Below the pieces are notes generated by a model, which was not told the DNA's origin, did no database searches, and saw only the letters and a list, made by a program, of their open reading frames with translations. The position numbers and the translations under genes are program-made. 64,000 nt of DNA from Trochalopteron elliotii (taxonomy: Eukaryota; Chordata; Aves; Passeriformes; Leiothrichidae), in NCBI GenBank assembly GCA_024734555.1, contig JANPWX010000028.1:3109607-3173606 (forward strand), in the 5' to 3' direction. Positions 1-12,876 of this stretch are shown one piece after another. Each line of letters begins with the position of its first letter. The stretch's first letter is position 1.

Positions 1-3000
1 TACAATTTTTTTTTGTAGTGAAAACATCAAAGCTGGAGGAGTGCCAATTGTAAAAGCAGGTCTGAAAGAAATTTCCTGACCAACAATACTATCAAAACAC
101 TGTATGACGGAGCAATTTGAGGGTACTAGATTGTTTTCCACAAATTGTGATTTAAATATTTGCTACAGGGCTGCAACAGCTTTGTCAGCTTCATTTTCAG
201 GTCATGAATGGTGCCCTGTGCTGCTTTGCAGTCACAATACATGTTCATTGGTTTATATGGAGATTTAGATCTGCTCATTAAAGCTTTTAAGAGAAAATGT
301 AGTGCCGTTTGAATGGGTCTTATTTCAACTGAAATTTCTGGGTGTCTTCCAAAGTACAAATTTCCCCAATTTAAGCCAGCAGTGCCCCAGTAGATTCATG
401 ATAAAAACTCAGCCGTGTTACTCCACTATATCTAGATTTACTCCAGTAATTACATTGGCCCAATTTCTTTTTCATTAAACTCAAATGGAAAAGAAATAAT
501 TAGATCTGATAGCTATCATATAAGAGAGTATGCTGAGGGTGAAGTAATTAAACTGTAATTGTAGTAAATTATGTTTTTCATTAAAATTGTAAGAAATCTG
601 TTAAATGATAAGCTAGAATTTTTAGGGTATCTGAAGTCCATTCAGCTTTTTGATTCTGCAGGCAGATCAGAGGAATTTACAGTCTGTGAAATTACGTTTT
701 GGTACTGCACTATCTCATGCTATCAATACCAGACTGTTTTCCAGCTTGTTTGATTTTACCAAATATTGTTCATTATTGATAGTGCTACAAAATGTGTAAG
801 ATTGCTTTCCAAAGATGAAATGGAGCTGCTGCACTCTGCGATCTAAAACCTATCTGGATATCTACAAACAATCTCAGTGGCTCATTTACCTAGGGAGAAT
901 ATTTTTCTTTATATAAAGTTAATCCCTTTATGTGTTCTGTTTTCAGGTCTACCTCTGCAGAATTGCTATTGCAAAGAGATGCTTGTCTACTTTGGGTGGG
1001 GATGATCCTACATCCTCAGTGACTCTGCAACTGAGCTGTGACTGTGCCTCACACTGGTCACTGTAGAACCTGCCTGAATACCCTGTTTTGAGTTTTTGGT
1101 TGGCTTTGTTTTTTTCTTGCTTGCTTTGGTTTTTCCAAAACCACTGAATTCACGGCATGTTCAGCTAACAGAAAAATAACCCAAGTACTGTGCCTTGAGC
1201 ACATAATGAATCTTCTAAAGGACATTAAACCACCAATCTCCAGGTCACTGAAGTTCTTGTCTACATGAGGTGAACATGTAGAAAGGTAAAAAACCGCAAA
1301 CACTCCAGGGAATTGCATGCATCAGGTAATTTTTTGTATGAATAATTAAAAAATTTCTTCTGGTGGCAACAACGGTTACAGGGAAAATGCTGACTCTGTA
1401 AGAGCAAGATCTCTACAGCTGCAAAACATGATAGAGGAAGACTTCAAGTATAAGACCCCCACAGTCTGCTGTTGAGAACAGAAGAAGTCATGGGACTGCA
1501 CAGACCACATGGAAAGAAAGAGGGAAATACTTTAGAAAGCATTAGCCTTGGAAAAGAAGTAAAGTTTGTCTCAAGAAGAATTCTAAACAAATTTGAAACA
1601 GATGTGTCTTAAAGATAAGCCGAAAGCAGCCAAAAAATCACTTCATGGCATGAACATCCAAATACACATTCACCTTCAGAACACACTAAGAAGCTGTAAG
1701 AAGAACTATTGTATGGACAGGTGCTGCTTGAGAGGCGATGGGAGGGTGGGTAGGGGCTGATGTCAAGCCTAAGGTACTAAAAGTTCAGGTGCCGGATCAA
1801 GGAATGAAGAGATTTTCTATAATTCAAAGTTCATGAGCTAGTTAAGAGGATGCATTTCTGCCTGAGAGCCTTGGGGATGGACTGCTTTACTGGAAACAGC
1901 CAGCTGTGTGCCTTCTCCACTTAGCCAGAAAAATCGCCAGTCAGGCTTGCTGAGTAGGAGGCACTCTAATGGCAAATCTCTAGAGTTTCCTTATTGGACC
2001 TCTGAGCTATGGCCCCATAATTTCTTCTCTATTCTTCCAGCATTAAAGATGCTTTATGCATCATGACAAAAATCACTACCAGAGAAATGGTAAAACTTAC
2101 AGACTTGTCTTCAAGAAACTATGTCTTTTAAAGACTATTTCTCTAAAATTGCAATTTCAACATTAGTTTGGCTTTTCTAAGGCAGGAAATTGCATGGCAT
2201 TGCAATCCTGTAAAAGTACCAGGCTTTTGGTAATAGGGAGCCTAGTTTTCCCCTTAAGCTTTTCAGAAAGTTAATTTCTTTGTGTGAAACCTCCTAAAAC
2301 CAATAATTGTTGCTTTGCGGTAATATTAAAATATTAATAATAATATTAAATGCAATAATATTAAAAATATGTATCCTTTTTTTTCAGAGGAAAGAAGATA
2401 ATACTAAGCCACTGCAGGGTGAAGGTAAAATTGTTTAACAAGAATTCATAGACAAGAGTAATAGCAATGGAGAAAACAACCTTCTTAAAGGATTCTTGAG
2501 GGCTTGTGTAGTGGCATCAGGGCTGAGGCTTTTCCACTATGTTTTACAGATCATGTGGGAACTTCTCTCTTTTGTCACTTGGGTCCCAAGAGCTGCCACA
2601 GGCACTGGGAAGGGTACGTGTGTAGGTTTCTGGCTGGTTCCAGAGCCTCTTTGCACTCTGAAGTGCTAAATGTTGGTGCAGCAGTGTACCTGGCTAAAGT
2701 ACTCTCAGCAAGATTTATATTGGTCGAATCAATGAATCTGTGTTGACAACATCCTAAAACTGTCAGCCCATTTTGTTTCTTCAGCAAACAAAGAGTTGGA
2801 AAATAAAACTCAGGCAAATCAAAAATGGGAAAAGTTATCAATGAAATTTAAGATCCAGTACCATTCAGGAAACACTGAATGAGAGAAAAAAGGTCTGCTC
2901 TGTTAAAAGAGTATTTTTCACACTAAGATGGCAGTTTTATTCAAGCTTCTAATAGTTACATTTAATGTATTTGTATATATTAATTTATCTACAACTGTAG

Positions 3001-4918
3001 AATGTTATTCTCAGTTAAACAAAAGCATTAGATGATGATACTAACAATTCTTTTGACAGTGCAAAAGTTTGAAGGCAAAATAAAAACACTTACTGGTAGA
3101 GCTGGGCCAAATTATGGCAGAGGGAGATGAAATAGCAGAACACGAGATATCTGATATTTATGGTGACAGTTTCTGCCTTTTGGGCCTGGCATCATTTTGT
3201 ACAAAGTTTAGAGTTGTTTTTCTCCCGTTTTTTAAAACTATATTATACTGTGATCAAAAACATTTCAAATTGCTAGACCTCCAAAATTGAAAGCCACTGT
3301 AAATGGGTGAAGAAAAAAGTGACATTCTTCTCACACTCTTATAGTTCACTCTGTCATTGTTATTCCTTGGTAAAAATTGAAAATCCTTGATAAAAATAGT
3401 TTTAAGTTTTGAAATTAAATGCAGCTTATTAGATCACTAATCCACTGACTGGTAATTGAATCATAAATGCATTCCTTTTGAAGAAGTAGTAATTGGAATT
3501 ACTATTTCATTTGGGTTTCCAAATATTGTGTTATTGTATGAAAAAATTATTTCCAATTATTTTAAATTTTTTTTCCCCAAACCCATCGATAAAATAGCTC
3601 TAAAGTTTTAAAAAAACCACAGAAAATTGGAAGCATTGGGCAATGGAAAATTTGATTTTTTAGGTTTTCCCTATACAGTAACTAGGGTTTCATGCTTGGT
3701 CTGATGAATAATTCCCTGCCTTTTTAACACATTTTGAGAAGATTTACCACTCTGAAGAGCCAGATACTGAGGAACAGGAGATCTTAAACTGATTTAAATG
3801 AATAATTTAATATTTTAAATGGATTTAAAGAAACAATAACACAAAGTTTTCACATTTTTCATAATGACGAAAAGTTCAATAAGTTGGTGTGCTATTTTCT
3901 TTTCTTAGTTTTAAAGTTTCATTATATTTCACTTTCTTTATGACATTTACTGTCAAAATAACCCAGTGTTACTCCTTCAATATGATACTTATAAATTGTA
4001 CAAGCAACAGAAAGGATTTTCCTGGAAAGTAGGGAAAGATGATCTGTTTCTATGTCAGTGTCAAAATTCAAACTTCCTTCACTAGTGTTAAGATTTTACT
4101 GGATGGATCTAATTACCTATTTACCCCATAATTTGGTGTTGTCATTGAAAACTGGCATGTTTTAATTAAAAAAAAAAAAAAGTGTAGTTTTGTTAAGATG
4201 GAATTCATGGAGTCATCTGAATATCTTCCTTTTCTAAATGCAAGTAGTGTCTGTATTTCCATGCTAGGCAAAAGATTATTGTTGAGAAATACTACAGTAG
4301 ATGTTCACTAGTTTTAACTTTAATTAAATTGTATGTTACTATTATTACCATTATATGTTGCTAGTTAATTCATCTAGTGCCATTTCAAATGCCAAAGCAT
4401 TTTATGTAGGAAGATTTCTTTCCTTACTCCAATTTTCTGAATGGAAACACTCAGAGTCAGAAGTGTGTTATGAATTCAAAATGGACACACACAGGACCAG
4501 TGATTGTGTATTGAAAACACTGTCAGTCCAAGACTATGCACAGAAAATAAACTTTAACACATTTGAAAATTCAAAGGATTTCATTATATAGCCAGAGTTG
4601 ATAAGATTTTATGCAGGGGTTGTCACTGAATGACACTTTGTCCTTAGAATTCAATTCTGCAGTCTGAAGTGGTGAGAATAGAGATTTTCTCAAGTAGTAA
4701 CCCTGTTAACTTCTCATTTATACTCTTCAAGTTGAGAAAGGATAATTAATCCAGGTGATTTGGTTTGCAAATACCTTGTATTTGGAACAGGAATTTGGGG
4801 AAAATATGCCAGTAATCCTTACTGGGTTTTTAGATAAACGATACTTCTCAAGATTGCTATACCAAAACTCTGAATGCCTTTGATTATTTGAAATCTAACA
4901 TGTAAGAAAATGGTGGGG
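1..4918. other. Unique AT-rich non-coding sequence
   Basis: No exon-like open frame, RNA gene or recognisable transposon is visible on either strand. Open frames are short (under about 90 codons) and resemble no known protein. Local low-complexity patches are an AT-only stretch of TAATATTAAA-like repeats near 2320-2370 and a run of 14 A at 4168-4181. The sequence looks like intergenic or intronic bird DNA. Confidence 0.7.
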
Positions 4919-4970
4919 TTTTTTTCTTTTTTTTTCTTTTTTTTTTTTTTTTTCTTTTTTTTTTCTTTTT
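4919..4970. repeat. T-rich homopolymer-like tract
   Basis: 52 bases of T interrupted only by single C at 4926, 4936, 4954 and 4965. The roughly 10-base spacing of the first two C suggests slippage growth of a short T9C unit. I see no retrogene or LINE body next to it, so I call it simple low-complexity DNA rather than a poly(A) tail of a minus-strand insertion. Confidence 0.9.
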
Positions 4971-7399
4971 AAGGAGGGCAAAAGAAACATTATGGCATGT
5001 ATACAACATGTTTCATATATTAGTTTTTTCCTGGAAGTCTTGTCTGTGTCCTCCTCATGTATTTACTTAAAGATCAGGATGTTTTCTAAGAATTTGGAAT
5101 AAAAACACCATTCTTACATTTCCAAACTTGTTTCAAAGCAAATATTTTTAACAGTTCTGAGATACTTTAACTTCTGGAGATCATGTGAAGTTCTTTCCTA
5201 TCACACCAGAATTTCCTTGCCATTTGAGAATGTATGTTTCTTTTCTTAATTGCTTTCACACAAGAATTTACTGTCTTTGTGAGTAGCCTGGGTCTGTGCC
5301 TTTCAGCAATCCTTTTCACTTGGCTTAGGAACAGCCTTAATTGCCTCAGAATGAAGGCTTCAATGAGCATTTCTTAATTAGAAACTATCTTTCTGAAAGG
5401 CTTAGGGAGGTGAGGGGAGAGAAAATATCAAAACTTGTTCTTCTCCCAGGAGTGCATTTTATTCTCAAACTGCACTAGTCAGGAGCAATGTCTATGTAAA
5501 CTATCATGGATAAACATCTGTCTTATGCATGAATATTGCCATGCTGGTGTATGTGACAGAACAAATACAATGTCCCCAATGCTCTGAAGTGGTTATTTAC
5601 AGCACTCCTTTAACAATAAGTTAATCCTTAAGACAAGGGTGTAATGAATGCAGTGAACAGCTGGTGCTTGTGGTATTTACTAAAGAACTTCCGAATAACG
5701 TGGTCTGTCAAGGGCAATCTGATATACACACATCCACAGAGAGGGTTTCATTTATGTGTCAGGTAACAAGACAGACAACCACCCGGAGAGCAATGCTCAC
5801 CTATCGGTCGGCTTAAAGACGTCTGAGAATAAACTCTTTGAGGGGGAAATTTAAAAGGATGGCTGTGGAAGAGCCCTGGATTATTAAGGGCTTGGAACCT
5901 AAACAGATCTCATTAAATCAGGAGCTTTAATAAACTAGGTAAGCAAAGTATGTGGAAAGAAGTCTGCTTGGCTCTCCAAGGTGCTGTGAACTGCGACTTG
6001 ATGTGCTTTTCAGACCTAATGCTCTAAGCCAGTGTAAAAGCTGAAAAGACCCCCCTTCCAGGCATACAGGGGGGCCTAATTCCTTGTCCTCCTCTGCCCT
6101 GATTGTGAGCCATGTTCCTGGCAGCCTGGTTAATGCAAGGCATCCCAGTGGTATCAGCAGGCGCAGCTGAGCCCTGAGGCTAACCTCTGAGTACAGCATC
6201 ACAGACCTTTGCACTGAAAGAGTCTTTGCCAAGATGTGTTTGCATCCACACAGCTGTGTCAGCTTCAGAAAAACTATTGCCTGGATTCTCCTCCACAAAA
6301 GTGACTGAACCAATTGTTTCTGGTTAGCTCAGAGATACCTGTTCTGTAAGACATAGTCAGACTCTGATTAGTACATTTGAGTCTTCATAACAAGCTAGAT
6401 GTTCTTTTCCAGTGTCCACACAATACATTATTATTTCCTCACAGTTATAACTCCATCTTGCAAGGAAATTTTGGGTGTGCAGTCACTCCCCCTGCTTCCA
6501 CCAAGCCTCACATAGCACACGACCCAGGAAAAAAGTGTGTCCCTAATCATATGGTCTGGATTAGGTGCAACTGCTGCCTGAATAGGGGCTGTGTGCTTTC
6601 ACAAAACTGTGTCAGGGATACCCCCTCCCACCTGTACTCAAATGTGTCATGGGCAGGATGCTTCTAATAAGCTAGGATATAGACTGCCTTGTTCTTGCAC
6701 AGCAGGCTCCTTGTATCTTGTACATGGGCCAGATGAGCCAGAAATGGACATCACAGTTGGACTGGTTTTCTGTGCTGGGGCTTGAGAACAAGACATCAAT
6801 GCTAACAGAGGGGGGTACTATACTGACCTACCCTCCATTTATGTTTCCTGAAAAAACACTACTGAAAAAGCCCCAACCCTGTACTGAATAAAATGCATTG
6901 GGAACACAGAGTAGTTTGAATACTTGCTGAAACCCATCTAGACAATTTCACACTGGGCACTAATGCTCTGGGTTCTTATAAATAAACCTCTGGGGATTGA
7001 GAAAAATGTTCTCAGAGAACAAGATTCAGACTAATTTCTCGTCTAGATCCAAGACTGACTGAAAGGCTCATTTTCCAGTTTAGATATCTTCAATCCCTAG
7101 TGAGTAATTGTGTCTCTAAGTAAATCAAAAGGCATATTATTAATAGGTTAAGTAAAAGCAGAACCCTATAGCCTATTATATAATATCACAAATGATGTAA
7201 TTTTTAAGAATTAAAAACTCTTTATTCTTTAGCTGACAGCAAAAACTTCTTTATCTGTTTTAATGGGAATCAAAGCATCTGTCTCCTGTTGCAGAAAATT
7301 ATTTGCTCAGACAGAAGAAATGAAACAATTTACAAGTTTTTTAATGGTGTTTAATGCTGAAATAGTGTATAATAGGGCTTTGGCTGAAGCAGCTTTGCT
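4971..7399. other. Unique sequence with a GC-richer block and an unexplained open frame
   Basis: Mostly AT-rich unique DNA. The block at about 5900-6310 is richer in G+C than its surroundings and carries an open minus-strand frame of 128 codons (5927-6313). I do not recognise the protein, see no domain motif, and find no convincing pair of splice sites, so I do not call it a gene. Nothing else is recognised up to the CR1 element that follows. Confidence 0.55.
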
Positions 7400-8062
7400 G
7401 GGAAGGACCCAGGATCCAGGTGGGTAGCTGCATCCACTTGACCATGAGGCTGCAATGTATCCTTGTGACAATAGTAAGCAGCATCCTGGGCAGCAGAAGG
7501 GGGATCATTTCTAGCAGGTCAGAGGAGGTGATCCTTCCCCCTTACTCTGTGCCAGTGAGGAGCACCTGGAATGCTGGTTCCAGTTCTAGACTCCCCAGCA
7601 CAAGGGAGACATGGTTACACAAGCCAGTCTAGGTAAGGGCCACAGAGATAATGAAGGGCTTGGAGCATCTGACATATGAGGAGAGACTGAAAGATTTGGG
7701 GCTGCTCAGTCTGGAGAGGAGGAGGCTCAAGGAGAATTTTATCAATGGATATAAATACCTGATGTGGGAACTAAAGAAAAAAGAGATGAGCTCTTAGTGG
7801 TATTCACTGAGGGAACAAGAGTCACTGGGGACAATTGAAATACAGGAGGTTCTGTCTGACCACACCAAAAAATACTTTTACTGTAAGGGTGCTTGAACAC
7901 TGGACCAAATTCCCCAGAGAAGTTGTGGATCTATGGAGAGATCCAAAACCCAATTGGACATGGCCCTGGCCCACCCCCCCTAGCTGAGCCTAATTAAGGT
8001 CAGGGAGTGCAGAAGCTGGTATCTAGATGTCCCTTCAAAACTCAATGGTTCTGTGATTTCTT
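7400..8062 (+). mobile_element. CR1 LINE, 5'-truncated 3' part
   Basis: Chicken-repeat-1 non-LTR retrotransposon fragment covering the decayed end of ORF2 (reverse transcriptase protein) and the 3' UTR. Landmarks run in CR1 order: CAGCATCCTGGG (7480s), GGAGGTGATCCTTCCCC (7520s), TATGAGGAGAGACTGAAAG (7670s), GGGGCTGCTCAGTCTGGAG (7700s), TATAAATACCTGA (7750s), GAGAAGTTGTGGAT (7917 on), and a tail ATGGTTCTGTGATTT at about 8045-8060. Stops and frameshifts break the reading frame. CR1 copies are usually 5'-truncated, which fits. The 5' limit is approximate. Confidence 0.93.
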
Positions 8063-9939
8063 TTTTGTGTGTGTGCATGGAGATATGTAGCTCCAGGGTC
8101 CCTTACTGGCTTTTTTTTTTTTCAAAGTATTCCTTTCCTTTAATGCTTGGGAAGATACCCTGCAGGAAACTGTTTATTATAGCTTGGCTTGGCCAGGTTG
8201 TCAAGTAGTTTTCATGTAGTGGTTCACTGCTGTGAATTACATATTTCTGGAGGGAGGAAGAACATTTTAGGAAGGCAAAGTTCAGCAGAGTGACATTACT
8301 TTTATAAGTCCCATATCTTTTAGTCTCTTAGAGCATTTAGAAGGATTTAGAGCCCAATACTGCAGCTTGAAGAATGTACTGGAGAGGAATCAGGCAACCT
8401 AAAATGAATGGAGATGGAATAACGAGAGGTGCACCTCTTGCATTTGGTTTTCTCAGACTCTTCACTCCATAAGAAACATATAAATACCATTTAGAGAAGC
8501 CTTCATTATGAAAAAAAGATGTCACTTTTCTTATTGATGTTTCTGTACCCTGTAACTTACCCCACCTGTTAAATCTGGTTTCTCTTAACTCTAGAGCATG
8601 TTGATAGAGCCTTCTCCTCTAACATCTGTAAGAGCTTCACTTTAGAAAGTGTTGAACCACGCATTTTTTGGGAAGATGAGATTCAGACTAGGTAGAATGG
8701 TTTATATACAGTATTGCAGTGCAGCCTGGTAGGAACACCCTGACAAATGCTGCAATACACCACAAGGACAATCAAGAAATCCTTCAATACTTTGATTATC
8801 AACTTTTTTCCTATTCTCCACTCTGTCTTGTCTATAAAACATGAGGCCTGAAAAGAAAGAACTTGCTAGATAATTTGTAACTATCATGCATATTATCTAC
8901 TAACTGGTGTAATCAGACATCCGGAGTTTAAATGTCTTTAAATCATAATACAGTCAGGTGAGCATTTAAATGCCTTTAAATAGTAAAAAATACTTGTTTT
9001 ACCTCTGAAACCATCAGATTAAATAGATTAATTACAACCTGTATGCACAATTAATCTGTTAAAAAGCCTTGCCATGCTTCTATTTCATTGTTCATCTGCT
9101 CCTCTCAGCTCAGGTACCACAGAGCTTTCACTACACTGCTGCAATCAATATGTTGATGAGAATAAATAAAGAGTATAGTGTAAAAATAATCTGCACTCTC
9201 AGTCCTTGCAATGCTTTTAAGCTTATTGAAGTTCATTACAACAGTTTTTACCTTCAGGCGGCAGTACTTTCGGAGTGAATGGTGAATGTCTTGACTCAAT
9301 AATTTCAAAGAAAATGTTCATTTAACACAGTAAATGCATGCAGAAATTCCCTTCATTCCTGGCTCTGTAAGGTAGATAAATTTAACTTGGGCTACTTCCA
9401 GGTTTGTTTCCCAAATGGGGAGAGGCAGCAATGCAATGATCAACCTCCCTTGCTTCTAAATTCGCAATAAGGTTCATTAAAAAACCGAAGATCATTATAA
9501 AGCCTCTGTACTCAGTGATTTTTTATAAGATTTTCTAAGAGCACATGTTCATGTCAACATGTTTTTAGAGGTTTTGGTCAGGTCACTCATATTGTCTCTG
9601 TAAGGTTTTATTTCTTCAGAAGAAGATGATGAACTTCTTTTTCTTCACCCAAAGAGCAGCACTACTATGGGTCTTTCAAGACCTGCAGGTTGTAAATGAT
9701 GCATCCAGAACACTGAATCTTTCAGAGACATCATTACCAACCATGTGCATCATTCCAGGGTCTGACCAATCAAGCTGCTTTATCTTCTGTCTTTTAGATC
9801 ACAAGTTTAATTTACATAAAAACATGTTAAACATCAAGCTCTCCATTTATTTTTCACAAAACAAAGTAAATTGTGATTCCCAACTTTAATTTTCTATAGC
9901 AAAGGCCTTTTGGGAACCATCTGCTTTAAATGTGTCCTT
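8063..9939. other. Unique sequence, no gene recognised
   Basis: AT-rich unique DNA with a run of T near 8110. The stretch about 8900-9060 has repeated TTTAAAT and ATTAAT motifs, suggesting homeodomain-type AT-rich sites, but nothing firmer. No open frame above about 90 codons and no repeat family recognised. Confidence 0.6.
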
Positions 9940-10290
9940 ATCATAAGCATAATGCTTGTAAACACAACTCTGAGGAAGCTGTTTTGCACATGCCATTATT
10001 TAATGAAAGTACAATTACATGACTGACTTGTTTTCTCTGGAAATCATAATAACAATTGAGTCATGCTTGGTTCCTGGAAACTTTCTGGCTGTGAATTCAC
10101 CTCATTAAATCTGCCTGTTATTTTACTGTCTGGTAGATTTGGTTTGAACCACGCTGGCCACATTAAAGACTTTTTGCTGTAACTTACTGACCTACTTGGT
10201 GCTACAGCGGTGAATTTCATTAATTTGTTCTCTAAGCAAAGATTATTATTTGTGGAGGAAAACAGAAGGCTGTGGTAAATTCACTGTGAA
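9940..10290. promoter_or_regulatory. Possible conserved non-coding or enhancer-like element
   Basis: A repeat-free block with balanced composition and several transcription-factor-like words close together. A SOX-type AACAAT (10051-10056) runs directly into an AP-1 consensus TGAGTCA (10057-10063), and ATTA or TAAT homeodomain cores recur on both sides. Such dense unique blocks in gene deserts are often conserved enhancers in vertebrates. Conservation cannot be seen from one sequence, and short motifs occur by chance, so this is a weak inference. Confidence 0.2.
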
Positions 10291-11729
10291 ATTCACTGGG
10301 AAAGTTCTATTCCTCTCATGTGTATCAGTATTTTTCCAATAGAGTGCATGGGATCATTTTGGGCATAAGAATTTCACTTTTTCTCAGGTTGTGTTCTTCC
10401 CCATCTTCTTGCACCTAGTATTCCATGAGTGAGACACTGGGGATCTTCTCCTACAGATTGTACATACCTTGCTTCCAAAGCCATTCCTCTGGGTCTCATT
10501 TAGCCTTTGTGAAATCAGTGATATTACCTGGATGTGAGCTGGGGCAGAATTTGTCCCAACATGTGTAAAATGTTACAAAGCATTTTACAATCCTTTTTCC
10601 CAAGAACTGCCACACTAAAAATCAATTGAGTCGCCTTCTGTAACCATGTGAATTATTGATTGAAAACAAATGACAGCCACTGAAATCTAGGAAAACCTAT
10701 TAAAAATTCATCAGTCACTTCTAACCTTTCTTTCCCAGATAATGGGCTGCAGCAAAACCTTGTGCAAGAATATAATAGAAATGTTATTTCTTAGCTCTCC
10801 TATTTGTTTCTGTTTACCTTTAATGTGGTCATCATATTTGAATGAAGAGCAGATGATGCTTATCATAAATAGAAAGATACATATTTTTGGGCATTCCATG
10901 CAGGAAGTTTGCTTTATCATACAAAATTAGAGTTATTACAACAGCTTCACACTCAGTGTTTAGGGGACCATGAAGTCCTGCTTTAGTGTCATTACTTAAG
11001 GAATGGAAGGGAAAAATTATTTCGTATCTTCCTATAAGGGAAAAAAAAGCAATACTGCTTAGTTTGTAAAGAAGGCCTTTCCTGATATTTCTATCTAAAT
11101 GCAGATTTTCAGTTTTCATCTCTGTACAATCTATGTAAGAAATCCCTCAAGACAAAGATGCTGAACTAAATGAATATTTAAATTGAAAAGTTTTTTTTCT
11201 AGAAGGAAGATAAATTTCCCAAGTAAGTTCTGCATCACTTTAGCAATGAGCTGAGTTTTCTTTATCTCTGTGTAGCACTGAAAATATGCAAAAGATGAAA
11301 CAGGAAAAAAAGACAAGCCTAGGATTGTGTTTGAAATGTGATTCTTCATTCTTGTTTTGTCTACTTCTGCAGGCACAAAAGCAGAGAACTCCTTCCAGCA
11401 TTTAAATGAGACAGACTCATTTTCCCTGAGGTTACTATTGCTTCCAGTTATGGGATAGCTAGTATTAGTAACTATTTAAATTGCTCTTCGTTTGTGCATT
11501 TGTGTAAGGATTTGGAGGGTAGTTTTACTTTTCTACAAGAGAAAAAATTAAAGACACTAGTAGGGTGTAGAGAACTCAAGCAGGAAGAACGAGTTTCCAA
11601 TACAGTGGACTTGACACAGTGTTCAGGATGTCTGAAATTGTGCTTTATGATTGTGGTGAAGGGAGATTTCCTCCAAGAAAAAAGCAAAACAAACCCATCA
11701 GCTACGTAGAGAATTATTTTGTTCTATTG
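10291..11729. other. Unique sequence, no gene recognised
   Basis: Several overlapping open frames of 60-110 codons occur on both strands (for example 10832-11119 on - and 11619-11948 on +). None resembles a known protein or has exon-like borders, and the last one runs into the LTR that begins at 11730. Confidence 0.6.
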
Positions 11730-12876
11730 ATTGGTGGGTTGACCCTGGCTGGCCACCAGGTGCCCACTAAAGCCATTCTCTCCCTTCCCTCTTCATCTGG
11801 GCATAGGAGAGAAAATGTAATGAAAGGCTCATGGATCAAGATAAGGACAGGGAGAGACCACTCAGCAGTAGTTACTCAGTTACACCATTCAGTTGCGGTC
11901 AGGGGCAAAACAGACTTAGGGAAATTAGTTTTGTTTATTACTAATTAAATCAGATTAGAGTAATGAGAAATAAACCCAAATCTTAAAAATACCCACCACT
12001 AACCACTCCCTTCTTCCTGGGCTCAACTTCACTCTCAATTTCTCTCCCACTTCCATGTGAGAGGCACAGGGGAATAGGGAATGGGGCTGCAGTCACTTCA
12101 TCACATGTTGCCACTTCTTCCTCTTCAGGGACCGAACTCTTCACATCCTTCCTCTGCTCCAGCGTGGGGTCCCTCCCACGGCAGATCGTTGTCCATTAAT
12201 TTATTCAGTGTGAGTCCTTCCCACAAGCTGCAGTTCTTCACAAACTGCTCCATTGTGGGTCCCTTCCACAACGTGCTGTCTTTCAAGGACAGGCTGTTCC
12301 AGCGTGGATCCCCTCTAGGGACACAAATCCTACCAAAAAAGCTGCTTCAGTGTGGGTTCCTCTCTCCATGCAGCCACAGATTGTGACAGGAGCCTGCTCC
12401 AGCACAGGCTTACCATGTGATCAACAGCCTTCTTTGGGCATCCACCTGATTTAGTGTGGGCTCCTTCAGGGGCTGCACATGGATCTCTGCTCCCCCAAGG
12501 ACCTCCATGAGCTACAGGGGCACAGCTGCCTCACCATGGTGTCCATCACGAGCTCCAGGGGAATCTTTGCTCCAGCACCTGGAGCACCTCCTCCCTCTCT
12601 TTCTTCACTGAACTTGGTGTGTGCAGAACTGTTTCTCCAACTCTTCTCTGGCTGAAATTTGTTTCTGCAAAGTAACTTTTTCCCCCTTTTAAATGTTATC
12701 CCAGAGGTACTGACTGCCACCATTGCTGACGGGCTCAGCCTTGGCCAGCAGTGGGTCAGTCTTGGAGCTGGCTGGCATTAGCTCTGTTGGACATGGCAGA
12801 AGCTTATGGCAGCTTCTCGCAGCAACCACCCCTGTAGACCCCTTTTACCAAAACCTCACCTTGCAAACCCAATACA
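11730..12876 (-). mobile_element. Solo LTR of an avian endogenous retrovirus (ERVL-like), sense on minus strand
   Basis: About 1.15 kb long. Read on the + strand it opens with GGTGGGTTGACCCTGGCTGG (11733 on) and closes near 12876 with GCAAACCCAATACA. This is the long LTR type common in songbird genomes, with sense on the minus strand: the minus-strand word AATAAA (complement of TTTATTACTAATTAAA-type sequence near 11935-11950) fits a poly(A) signal. It is homologous along its length to the LTR at 31110-32757. No gag, pol or env sequence adjoins it, so it is a solo LTR. I could not find a matching target-site duplication. ERVL-like is inferred from the 5-bp duplication of the sister copy. Confidence 0.85.
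12150..12500. repeat. Degenerate tandem repeats inside the LTR
   Basis: At least six or seven diverged units of about 40-60 bp share the core CTGCTCCAGCGTGGGTCC (variants at roughly 12153, 12200, 12245, 12295, 12340, 12385 and 12445), often followed by a CTGCAGTTCTTCA-like word. The array is a minisatellite-like part of the LTR. The sister copy at 31110-32757 has fewer units, which accounts for much of the length difference. Confidence 0.7.
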
